Shown in pieces: positions 10,735 to 21,364 of a DNA stretch of 64,000 nt. Each line of letters opens with the position of its first letter. Position 1 is the first letter of the stretch. This stretch comes from Taxawa tesnikishii (nom. ined.) (Eukaryota > Ascomycota > Dothideomycetes > Dothideales), in NCBI GenBank assembly GCA_030247885.1, contig JAPDRO010000009.1:372001-436000 (forward strand). The letters are read 5' to 3'. The notes below the pieces were generated by a model. That model ran no database searches. It was not told where the DNA came from and worked only from the letters and a program-made list of their open reading frames with translations. Both the position numbers and the translations under genes were made by a program.

Positions 10735-13700
10735 TTACAGGCACAAGGCCAGCACCAACACTCCTACACCACCCAGCACAGCCGTCAACCCGAGTTTCGA
10801 GGTTGAAGCTGTGCCCTGTAGGCTCGCACCGGGTCTTGCTGACCCTCCGGCCGTAGCTGAAGCACCCGCCTCTTGCGTCGCTGTAGATTGACCACCAGGT
10901 CCAATGATGCCGCTGGTGACCGTCGCTGTTCCCCTTGATCTCGTAACGGTTGCAGGGAAAAGCGTTTCGAATTGTGTAGCGGTGATCTTGCCACCAGCTC
11001 CCGCCTCTTCCACAACCAGGACGGTTGCGCTCGGGCTGAGGCTGATGATGATTGTGCTTCCGGATCTCGTTTCGGTGATTACGCCACCCGGTGTTAGTGT
11101 CTGACCGTCGATCAAGTAGCTGGGGCCCGGCCCGGGAAGGGCACTGAACGTCTGTCCGTCGATCGTCAGGACAGGTGCGACAGTCCCGACAGCACCGTAC
11201 ACGGAGGGGATTGTGGAGGTGGTCGTAGCACCAGAGACAACGTCAACAATGGCAGTGCCTGCGGAATCGAGCGAGATTGTCTCGAGACCGTTGGGTCCGC
11301 TGAAGGTGACGGCACCACCCGGCGTGAGCGCTTGTCCGGACACCAGATAAGTAGTGCCTCCATTGGCAGCAGCGGCGGCAGTGACAGTCTGGCCATCGAT
11401 AGTCAGTATTGGGGGCGCCGTGATGGTTGGCAGTGAAGGAATGGTTGATGTTGCCCCGTTGATCACCAAGTCTGAAGCAAATGGCGCGAGTGAAAGGGTA
11501 GTACCGCCAGCAAGGGTAACAACACCACCCGGGGTGAGAGTTTGTCCTGCGATGACATACGAAGACTCTGCATTTGCGGTGTAAGTTTGCCCGTTTACGG
11601 TCAGAATCGGAGCACCTGTCGCTTGGAAACCAGAGGCTGCAGCAAGATTGCGTTCAGATGGAATGGTCGACGTTGCGCCATTGATGACCAGATCAGAGGC
11701 GAACGGTGCGAGCGAAAGAGTTGTACCGCCAGGAAGGGTGACAACACCGCCCGGAGTGAGGGTTTGCCCGGCGACGACATACGAGGATCCCGAGTTCGCA
11801 GTGTAAGTCTGCCCGTTCACTGTCAACACAGGAGCGCCAGTAGCTTGGAAACCTAGAGTTTGGGTGACTCCGTTGATAATCACAGAGGACGCATCGCTGC
11901 CAAGAGAGATAGTTGTGCCGGAGACGGTGATGACACCGCCTGGTGTAAGTGCTTGACCGCCAATCTCGTAAGTTGTTCCTTCATTCGCCGCATACGCCGT
12001 ACCGCCAACGGTTACGAGCGGTGGAGGTGTGATCATTGGTGGCGAAAGGGTCGAAGTGGCACCGTTGACTACAACAACTGATGCAGATGGACCTAAACTG
12101 ACTGTGGTTCCACTGACAACGACGGAACCTCCTGGAGTCAATGTTGCTCCAGGCGCCAGATAGTATTGCGTGGCTGCATTCGCCGTGTAAGTCTGAGATC
12201 CGATCGTAAGCAGCGGAGGGCCAAATCCTGTTATCTGCGGTTGCGAGGCTGCAAGGTAATGGGTGGAAGACCCGATGACCACTGCATTCGCAGAAGGTGC
12301 AATCGACAGACGTGTTCCGTCAACTGTAATTGGAGCGCCTCCAGGTTGCAGTGTCTGGCCTTGAATAGCGTAGACAGGCGTCGGGCTGACAGTGATCGTT
12401 TGGCCCGCTGTCGTGAGAGTCATCGGTGTATTTGGTGCCGCAAGAGGAATTGTTTTGCCAGCGATGACGATGACTCCGGCAGATGAAGGTGCGGAAATGA
12501 CGGTGCCATCGACTGTGACTGGAGCATCACCGGGGCGTATGGTTTGGCCGCCGATCACGAAGGCAGGAACAGGTTGAGGGGTGATGACGGATCCACCAAA
12601 AGTGAAAGATGGTGCCTGACCTGGAGATACCAATGCTGGAAAGCCAGTTGGTAACGCCGATCCTGCACTCCCAAACGGTGAAGCCGAAAAGGCGCGCGTT
12701 ACGCCTCCGATAACAACTCCGCTCGGACCTAGGGAGACACGCGTACCGCTGACAGTGATGGCCGATCCTCCAGGTGCAAGGGTCTGTGTGCCAAGAACAG
12801 CGTTTGCGAAAGGTCCCACTGTAGCCGTTTGCCCTCCCACAGTGATGGGAAGTGGAAGAATGACCACGGGACCTGCTGGGAAGTTGTTGTTCCCTGCAGC
12901 ATTGTTGAATGAGCCCGAGCCTCCTTGGCCACCACTCGAGCCTGTGCCTGATCCGCCGCTGGAAGAACCACCAGAGCCTGCGCCTGCCACACCGGAACCG
13001 CCAGAGCCGGATCCAGCCAAGCCTGAGCCACCCGTATTGGAACCTCCCGAAGAGCCTCCAGAGGACCCGCCAGATGAGCCACTTCCAGAAGAACCGCCGG
13101 AGATGATTGAGACAAGGTTGCCTCCAACGTTCGCTCCTTCTCCGCCTTGCAGGCCGCCCGAGGAACCCCTGAAGAACCGCCAGACGAGCCACTGGAGCCA
13201 CTGGAGCCTCCACTGCTAGAACCTCCGGAGCTGGAGCCTCCTGAACCACTAGAGCTTGAGACTCCAGAGGAACCAGAACCGCCGGTTGAACCTCCGGAGC
13301 CAGTACCGCCAGATAAATCTCCAGAGCCGGAACCTCCTTGAGATCCGGATCCACCTCCAGAACTGCTAGAAGCGCCTGAGTTGCCTGAGGAGCTTCCTCC
13401 ACCGGTTGACGAAGAGCCTGAATTGCCTACCCCAAAGATTGACGCGATTACACCACCAATACCTGAACCCTCGTCTGAGTCTTTGGGGTTGCCGTTTGCA
13501 GGTGTTGGTGCAGGGGCTTGTCCTCCAGTCCCTGCCCCGATGATCGAAGCAATGTTGCCTCCGACGGTCGCCCCGTTTGCGTTTTGAGTCGCACCCGGTT
13601 GATTCGCTTGCAGTGCAGTGCCTGGCGCATTGTTGGACGTTACTGCCGTCGCGACGACGCGGATGGAGTTGTCGATTGTGGTTGTGATAACGTTGGATCC

Positions 13701-16149
13701 GTCAGTCGGCAAAGGCGCATCGAAGAAGGTTGTCGTTTGTTGTATGACAGCCCAGAAAGGAACCCAGTTAGTAAACAGGCCAGCATCGGGATCGTCGTCT
13801 CCAGAACCATCATCGTCAGACGCCTGAAGACCGCCGTTGGTGACAGTGGGAATTGGCTTCACGTCCACGGTGACAGGTGTTTCGGTTGGCGTAGGGGTAG
13901 CGCCACCATCGTCGATTATAGGACTCGGCAGATCGTAAGATGTCTGAGTCTGCTCAACGCGTCCACTGTTTGTTGTCCCTATCTGTGCCCCCAAATCTCC
14001 CGTGGGCGTTGGTTCCGGCGTGTCGAAGTCGGTCTCAGTCTGCATCACGATGGCCGAAGAAGCGGCCGAGGGTACAGGTGCGAACAATGGTGCTTGCGTT
14101 TGTTGCTCGACGGACATGATTGACATTGTCGTGTATCCAGCAAGGACTGCTTCAGCCGCGTAGACGAGTTCGACTACGACGACAACAGTAGGCTCTGCCT
14201 TCCAGGTACCTAGATCGACTGTCGCTGCGGTTTGTCCGATTGCCTTGAGGAACCGAAGCGGCACCGTGCCTGTAACCACGGGTTGACCATCAGGATCCTC
14301 ACCTTCGTACTCATAAGCGAATGCCTCCTTCAGTTTATGTGTGGTCCGTGATGTTGTGCACTGGACGCTTCCGTTGCGGTTGGTGTGTGGTCTCTCAGAC
14401 CAGATTTCGTATTCACTGAAGTGCACGAAAGGCGTGTCCGATTCAACCGTGACTGCTGCACTAGACGCATTAGATGGGCCAGGAACAATTACGCTCGCCG
14501 CTGGCGGACTGGTGACCGCAAGCGGAACAGCGCCTGTCCCGGTTGTTGCGTTAAGAGGTACAGCTTGAGTCTGAGTGACAACAGTTGTAGCTGCTGCCTC
14601 GGGCTTTGGACCTGTATAGGATGCCCACACCCACTGGGTATCGTTGTCCGCATAGGTCATGTACGGGTACCAAGTCGGGGACGCCAGCGCGCTCTCCACG
14701 TCGAACGAAGTTGTAGCCGGAAGCACTGTCCATCCGGTCCGCGAATCCTTCCAGTTGTACTGTATCGAGAAAGTTGATACAACATAGTCGTATGTTTGAT
14801 ACCACCAGTAATCGAGTGATGCGCTTGGAATGTGAACCGTGGCTCCTCCGCAGGTGTCATTGTGATGATTGTGATGTGGCGGTCTTCCCGGACGAGCACC
14901 ATCGCTAGGCGCAGGACGAGGAGGGTTTCCGGTAGGGAGATTTGAACCTGATGGGAAGACACGAGACGGCCACGCCACACCAGTGGTGTTGTACCCATGG
15001 TAAGGAGGAAGCACGTAGCTCACATTGCGAGACGCGGTTGCAGGCCCTACAGGAGATGGAGGAAAAGGCCTGGGTCGAGAGGATGGGGGTGGCGGTCGCG
15101 GAGTGATCGGCGAAACCGGCGCGGGGCCATAAGACGGGCCTAATGGTAGAGACGCACCGCTCGACAGCACGGACGAGGACAAGGTACTCGAGGCGACAGT
15201 CGGAGATACGCTTTCACTGGTGACAATGCCTGTAGAAGCAACGCTAGAGGGCGCAGAGACTGACGAGCTGCTGGCCGAAACAGGTGATAGTGAGCTGTTT
15301 GACGCGACGGAGGTGGGAGTGGCAGCTGCTGTAGGCGAGACGCTCTCCGAAACTGGCGCACCAGCAGATGGAGGAAATGTAGGAGGTGCGGCAGTGATTG
15401 GCACACTTTCGGATTGGGGGCACCAGTAGAGGCCGGCGAAGCGGAGAACGAGCTATCCGAGAAGCTAGAAGAACCCGAGCTTTCCGAAGTCAGATAGGGC
15501 GGTAGGCTGAACGGTACAACGATGGTCGATGAGCTGTTCCAGGAGACATATGACAAGCTGCTTGACAATACCGAGGATGAAATAGTCAGGGTAATGGGTG
15601 ACGAAGGGGTTCCTGTCGCAACAGAGGAGAACGTAGGACTTGTTCCAGATGTTGTAGATACCGGAAACACCGTCGAGCCATTTCCCTGAAGGCTGGAGAT
15701 GTACAGCGATGATGCAGTAGAGCCGCTCAGTGAAGGTGTCGGTGAAGTAGTAGAATCGGGTGGTGTTGAACTCTCCGGTAACGACGGGCTAGCGCTGATC
15801 GAATACGAAAGAGTTAAGTCGGAGCTTGACGATGAACTCTCTGAAGCTGATCCTGTTGACGTGCTTGCATCTGACGTAGAACGGCTGCTGGAAAACGGGA
15901 CTGCGGGCGGCGTGGAAGGCACGTATGGGGAAGGCGTGCTCAAGGGAGTTGTCAGAGACGAGTTCCATATCCCCGCTGTATGCGATAGTCAGCCTGGTGA
16001 TCTGAAGAGAAACGGGACGGGTTCCGGCAGCGTTTTTGGTATTCCTCACCATACGTTGAGAAGTCCCTCTTGTGTCTTTGACCACCGACAGCTCCGCAAA
16101 AGCCTTCGGTTGTCAGCACACCTATGAGTACCGCATGCCTGAACAGCAT
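10735..16149 (-). CDS. Giant Ser/Thr/Gly-rich GPI-anchored cell-wall protein with ~9 'GQTLTPGG' repeats; two one-base frame breaks
   Basis: Predicted secreted surface protein of about 1,780 residues. Exon 1 (16149-16050) encodes a signal peptide (MLFRHAVLIGVL...) and a possible KR cleavage site (RHKRDFST). Exon 2 runs 15975-10735. Domain order: Ser/Thr-rich mucin-like stalk; Pro-rich linker; a Trp/Tyr-rich globular block around residues 330-400 (DYWWYQTYDYV...WVWASYTG); acidic and Gly/Ser linkers; about nine units of ~55-65 residues containing (V/I)xGQTLTPGGxIT..GT..SL; and a C-terminal hydrophobic tail (LTAVLGGVGVLVLALCL) fitting a GPI signal. The frame slips at the G run 15416-15420 and the C run 13166-13169; one base added at each gives a continuous protein. 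The enzyme or ligand function is unknown. Confidence 0.82.
11444..11857 (-). repeat. Recently duplicated repeat pair inside the wall-protein gene
   Basis: Two ~190-bp segments (11444-11635 and 11666-11857) are near-identical at the protein level (SLAPFASDLVINGATSTIPS in both) and similar in DNA. They are the youngest copies in the GQTLTPGG array, which implies recent unit duplication. Confidence 0.8.
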
Positions 16150-17176
16150 TTCTGCTGCGACGGGGAGGCGTTAACGGGTTTCCAAACGAGTGCACCGTTG
16201 GATCAACCGCTCATAGCTCGAAAGAAGGTCTCGGAGCAAAGAAACGAAGGACAATGCTCTGGAGCCAAGAAAGAAACGAAGATGAAACGAAGAAGAGCGA
16301 GCGCGTTCAGCAGCGAGATGGCTGACGGGACAAAGCGCGGAGTGTTGAAATAGCGCCAAGGTTGGTTTACCGGACCATGGAGGCCTTATGGATACGATCG
16401 GCGAGTAGCAGGGCTCAGGGCTCTGCGGAATTCAGGGTTGTTGCAGATAGCTGCGCGGTACATCCTGGTACATCTGGTGCCTTGCCGCTACTCACTGGTA
16501 CCCCAGCGGTCGGTCGGCACAGAGTTTTGGATCCGCCAGAAGTCCCGTGGCTGGCCCTTAGGTTGCAATCAGCCGGGCTTATCGGAATGCCATGCACACG
16601 TTGTCCCGTGCCATTTCCACATAATCCCATTCTTACCCGTTCAAGACCGCCGGGTACAGAGAAGTCACCACGTCGCACGAGCTGGTGTGCGGCTGTCGTG
16701 TGCGACTTGATCAGCAGGAACAGAGACATGTACAGCGAAGAACCACGAGCCATTCCGGCCTTCCCTCGCTTGAGGAGGATGGGCTGCATTAGCCCACGTC
16801 GCGCAGCATGGGTCATCTCGAATAGGCTTTGTCGCTCGCCCCTCTTGAGCTCACCCTCACAGTAGAGTAGTCAGCGGCCCGCAGTTGCGACAACAGCAAC
16901 AACGGACACATGGACTGAAGCTCCGTCAGACCACGCAAAATCCACCCAGGATCGGCTGCGTTGCCATGTGTCATATATATGCGGTGATATGACGGTGGCG
17001 TGGCAGAACCCAAGCAATTCATCCATGCGCAGATTCCGGCAGCGCCTGCTTCTTTCTTGACAAGGCACTGGTCAGCGCACTGGCGGATTTGTGCGGCACG
17101 GTAGGCGCAGATGGCGATGGCCGATCAAACACAGGTGCTTACTGCTTGTTTGATGGCCGCCTACAATTCTGCCGCG

Positions 17177-17201
17177 TCTCGACTCGACTCGACTCGACTC
17201 G
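17177..17201. repeat. Pentamer repeat (CTCGA)5
   Basis: Five tandem CTCGA units. The overlapping TCGA palindromes make the array self-complementary. Confidence 0.85.
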
Positions 17202-17493
17202 GCGGCGTGTGATTGACGCAGCAACAACTTCGCCGTCTAACATCGCGCCGTCGCGCAGGCTATATTAAAATCCAGGATGCATTGCTCCTTTGTACCTGCG
17301 CGAGGTTGCATTGCTTTTGTGCTGCGCGTGATCCGATACGGGAGCTTGCAGTGGCACCACAGTCTAGTTCGCTTCTCCTTGCTGCATGCGGTGATGGTAC
17401 AGGCAAGGGTTCTCCGAAGACACGGGATCTGCTGAGGGAGGCCACGTTGAGCGTGCATCTACAGGCAGCACGTCCACAGCTGACTGACCAACT

Positions 17494-17517
17494 GATTGAC
17501 TGACTGACTGACTGACT
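17494..17517. repeat. Tetramer repeat (TGAC)n
   Basis: Five or six tandem TGAC units in the same spacer. Confidence 0.85.
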
Positions 17518-17613
17518 AGCCGTATATGGCTGCGTTCTGACTAGCTATGCATGGCCGCATTATGCATACATGTTATATCGTACAGACCGACCCAGCCACG
17601 ATCTCTCGTCAAT

Positions 17614-17660
17614 CGCTTGCATGCTTGCTTGCTTGCTTGCCTGCTTGCCTGCCTATCCGC
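17614..17660. repeat. Tetramer repeat (GCTT/GCCT)n
   Basis: About ten imperfect GCTT/GCCT units, ~500 bp upstream of the protease-like gene. Confidence 0.8.
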
Positions 17661-18140
17661 CCGCTCGCTGCTCACCACCACGCCCGCGCCGTCGGCACTG
17701 CCAGGTCTAACGGTCCAGTCCTCGATTCCCCGCACCGCAAATCGCTTCGTCAGTCAGCCCGGCCAAGGCTTGTCGCCTCCTCGGAGCGAGCAGTTCCTTT
17801 CCGCCTAACTTACTCAGGAGGCAGAGCCACTGTTCTGGGTTGCGGCCGAGCTTAGCCGATGGCATCAGAGCGGATCCGTCTCGTAACTTTGTGCTCGTGA
17901 AGTCTGCTTGGCCGTTGTGCTGACTGCAGCGTCTTTTCGCTCACCACACACGTCCTTCGTTTCTTGTCTGTTTCGCAACCAATCCTTACGCCGATTTGTG
18001 GTTGAGCAGCGCCCCTTCCTTCCATCCACAGCACGCTTGACAGCGCGGCCATTCAAGCCCTCGAAGAAGAAAAAATTCTGGTGCAATGCCGCTTGCGGTC
18101 TTGTCTGTCTGCGCATCTTCCACATAGAAACTCTAAAGCC

Positions 18141-20331
18141 ATGCCCTCATTTGACCTGACCCGTTTGCTCTCCTTTTGCGGCCTTGCCTTCGTTCTACAC
18201 GCACTGACAACCACCGCGGCATCTCTTGAACCGCGTGCGACAGTCGTTCCCGCGCCAATCAGCTATGCGCCCAATGAGTATTGGTAAACGGCACCTTCTC
18301 CGGCTGTAGAGATATCATGTACTGACACGCGATTCAGGGACGGTATAGATGGCCAATGGTCCTCCTTCGACATCCGCGTGGGCACTCCCGCCCAAGTGTT
18401 GCGCGTCTTCCCTCGTGGATGTCCTACAACACCTGGGTCATTGCTCCCGAAGGATGCCCGTACACGGCGAACAGCTCTGACTGGAAGGCCTGCTATGAAT
18501 CCCGAGGTCACCTCTTCAACTCCAACCAGTCGTCGACTTGGGATTATCGGGGCTTGTATTCGCTGTGGATCGAGCAGAACCTGGGATATGAGGGGAATGC
18601 CCACTTCGCGGACGATACGGTTGGGCTTGGGCTTGCAGGCAGCGGTTTGCCAACACTCGACAATATGACGGTCGGCTCGCTTGCCGTATACGACTTCTAT
18701 CTGGGCGTGTTCGGGTTGAATCCCAAGCCAACCAACTGGACTACCTTTACGGATAGCACGCCGAGCTTCATGACCACACTGAAGCAGAACAAACAAATAC
18801 CGAGCGTGTCTTTTGGGTTCACCGGCGGAGCTCCATACCGTATGGTCTAACAAGGAACGGTTAATGGAGATGTTTGCTGACTTGGGTTTGCAGGTTTTAC
18901 CGGAGTTCTCGCTTCCTTGACTCTGGGTGGGTACGATGCATCACGGTTCACGCCCAACAACGTGGAGTTCGTCTTTGCGCAGGACAACGAACGCGATCTC
19001 GTTGTGGGAATCCAGACAATCACGACAACTTCGTCGAATGGAACAGGAACGACGGATCTGCTCCCAAACCCCGTTTATGCTCTTATCGACAATACCGTTC
19101 CGGAGATCTGGCTGCCAATCGAGGCCTGTCAGGCTTTTGAGCAAGAGTTTGGCCTCGTGTACGACAACACTACTGAGCTCTATATCGTCAACAACACGCT
19201 GCACAACGGCTTGCTTGCCCGGAATGCGAACATCAGCATCACGCTTGGACAAGCAACCGGCGGCGGAAATACCGTCACAATCACTATGCCGTATGCTGCA
19301 TTTGATCTTACCGCCAAGTCACCGTACAGGGGCCTCCTCAACAGCACTACGTATTTCCCGCTTCGAAGGGCGGCGAACGCGACGCAGTACACGCTGGGAC
19401 GGACGTTCATGCAAGAGGCGTACATCAGTGTCGACTACGAACGCGTTCGGTTCAATGTATCACAAGTCAACTGGGAGCAGAACTATACGCCTCATCTCGT
19501 TGCCATTGCTGCAGCATCGGACGAAGAATCGAGCAACTACAGCGGCAACACCGCTCATCCATCCTCGTCGTCATCCTCCAAGCTCAGCGGAGGAGCCATT
19601 GCAGGCATCGTTGTTGGGGCAGTCGTTGTGGTCTGCGCGGTAATCGGTTTGGCAGTCTGGTACTTCCGCCGCAGCAAAAGCATGCCTTCGAGAAGACAGG
19701 GCAGGAGGAAGAGGCGGCAGGCGCCGGCAAGCCGACCGACAGCGTATCGAGCTCGGATCGCTCGACGGAGAAGGGCACGCAGGTGATACCCAAGGCAGAG
19801 CTGGACGGCAGCTCGCCCTTGGAAAGCGAGACGAAGGGGCTCCTGCACGCGCCACAGACGCCCACGTCGCCCTCGAGCCAGGGCTACAGCACTTACAACT
19901 CGTCTACCGGCACGTGGGTCATGAGTCCCATGTCGCCGACTCAGGCGAGCGAGGCCGATGCGGGCCTCGGGGCGCAGATTTTCGAGATGCCGGGCGATAT
20001 GCCGACGCTGCGTGAAGCGGACGGCAAGCAGATCACGGAGAAAGACATGATGAGGAGACGGGAAGAACAGTACAACGGCGTGGATCCGAGTACGCCGACG
20101 GCGGATACGCCGACCACCGAGGCGCCGCCGACGACGAGGAGGATGCTGGAGCCGAGCCAGGTGCAGGAGGTTGGGGGACGGGAGAGGCAGTTCAGCTTTT
20201 CCAAGGATGACGATGCGGAATTGTCGGGTCACGGGTCGGGGAGTGCGAGCGAGAACGCGACGAACGGGTCGTCGGAGAACGCAACACATGGGTCGGCAAG
20301 TACGGCACAGAACAGCACGGGCGTGTTGTAG
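18141..20331 (+). CDS. Membrane-anchored aspartic-protease-like protein without catalytic DTG motifs; two one-base frame breaks
   Basis: Type I membrane protein of about 694 residues with a pepsin-fold-like ectodomain. Exons 18141-18283, 18338-18839 and 18894-20331. Seen: signal peptide (LLSFCGLAFVLHALTTTAAS); IRVGTPAQVLRVFPSW...NTWVIAPEGC where active peptidases have DTGS; SLTLGGYD; ALIDNTVPEIWLP at the second catalytic position, where the Asp is kept but the TG is lost; many NxS/T sites; a Ser linker; one transmembrane helix (AIAGIVVGAVVVVCAVIGLAVWYF); and a ~200-residue acidic, Ser/Thr-rich cytoplasmic tail. The frame slips at the C run 18410-18412 and the A run 19676-19679. The changed motifs suggest a non-catalytic binding or sensing ectodomain rather than a yapsin; this is inference. 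Confidence 0.8.
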
Positions 20332-20409
20332 AGACACAATGGTGGAAGAAGGCGTTTGAGGGTGGGCTGGGTAATGGGATATACCTTTGTGGCATATTGG
20401 GCGTTTTCT

Positions 20410-20472
20410 GGATGGATGGATGGATGGATGGATGGATGGATGGATGGATGGATTGACTGATGGATGGATTGA
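20410..20472. repeat. Tetramer repeat (GGAT)n
   Basis: About eleven GGAT units followed by a few degenerate ones; 3' flank of the protease-like gene. Confidence 0.9.
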
Positions 20473-20532
20473 TAGACTGTTTGTTTTTTATCTTCTGCAT
20501 GTCGGGTATTCGCAAGACATGCCTGTGCCGGT

Positions 20533-20586
20533 AGCTGAACTGAACTGAGCTGAGCTGAGCTAAGCTGACCTGAGCTGAGCTGAGCT
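20533..20586. repeat. Pentamer repeat (GAGCT/GAACT)n
   Basis: About ten imperfect 5-bp units drifting from GAACT to GAGCT and TAAGC. Confidence 0.85.
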
Positions 20587-20855
20587 GGCAAGGGTGGCGT
20601 GCTACATCAGTTAAGGCGCTTATCGGACCAAGCAGCTTCTTCGCGCGCGACTTTTGTCAACAATCAACGCGGTCGGCTCGGCCTCTCCGCTCTCGGCGGC
20701 TGTACGCGCTCGGCACGGACCTTGACTTGTATCGAGGTCGAGGCGGGGCGGTCGAGCCGCGATAAGTTCCGGTGGGCTGTTAAGGTTAAGGCTGACTGTG
20801 TCCTGCGGCTCCTGCCCTCTGAGCCCGCAGCCACAAGTGGGTTGTTCAGGGCGGT

Positions 20856-20930
20856 GCAGAAGCAGCAGAAGAAGCAGAGGCAGAGGCAGAGGCAGAGGCA
20901 GAAGCAGAGGAAGTAGAAGAAGCAGGAGGC
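20856..20930. repeat. Purine-rich (AGGCAG/AGAAGC)n repeat
   Basis: About twelve imperfect AGGCAG and AGAAGC units in a long polypurine stretch. Confidence 0.85.
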
Positions 20931-21120
20931 CTTGTCGTAAGAACTGCTGACACGGAACACTCGCATCCCCGACGAGTATAGTACATGCATATATACTGCA
21001 GCCAACCACCGCTGCTTCTCCTCGTAATTCGCCGTGCTCTCAACGTCAATACACGCTTTTCTTTGGCTGACCGGTCAGGCCGCTGTGGCCCCGCTATTGC
21101 TCGCCGAATCACTCGTGCCA

Positions 21121-21213
21121 TCCATCCAGCATCCAGCATCCAGCATCCAGCATTTAGCATCCAGCATCTAGAATCTACCATCTACCATCTGCCATCTACC
21201 ATCTACCATCTAG
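21121..21213. repeat. Heptamer repeat (CCAGCAT then CCATCTA)n
   Basis: Two adjoining 7-bp repeat families: roughly five CCAGCAT units followed by five CTACCAT-type units. It sits ~150 bp upstream of the kinase start, so it may lie in the transcribed leader. Confidence 0.88.
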
Positions 21214-21364
21214 CACGACAGGTGTCGGTTCATATCGTCCCCTGCATCCAGCCGCGCCTCCAAGCAAGCACGACCGTGACACTCTACCCCCACCTCTTTC
21301 CCCGTCGTCATCACGCTACACCAGGCACGCCAAAACGGCAAGAGCGAGGCAAGAGCGAGGCAAG

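Larger units (their letters stand above)
16150..18140. other. Long intergenic spacer between divergent wall-protein and protease-like genes
   Basis: Almost 2 kb between two divergent starts. No conserved protein or RNA gene was recognised. It contains three simple-repeat blocks (listed) and a TATATATA run near 16973. The last ~250 bp, CT-rich, are a likely leader of the protease-like gene. Confidence 0.55.
20332..21364. other. Microsatellite-rich intergenic region upstream of the MAP kinase
   Basis: About 1 kb with no recognised gene but at least four different tandem repeats (listed separately). A TATATA sequence near 20991-20997 lies ~370 bp upstream of the kinase ATG. The last 150 bp are CT/CA-rich, as in a 5' leader. 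Confidence 0.6.

Noticed and set aside
12729-13150. Continuation of the wall-protein upstream frame past the Gly/Ser linker
   Set aside because: The text turns into Leu/Ala/Gln-rich shadow sequence, while the repeat-bearing frame resumes the same hinge motif; a one-base slip is the better reading.
12755-13219. Pro/Glu-rich plus-strand frame (EPPEPPEDPP type)
   Set aside because: It is the complement of the Gly/Ser-rich linker of the wall protein, so the composition is a shadow.
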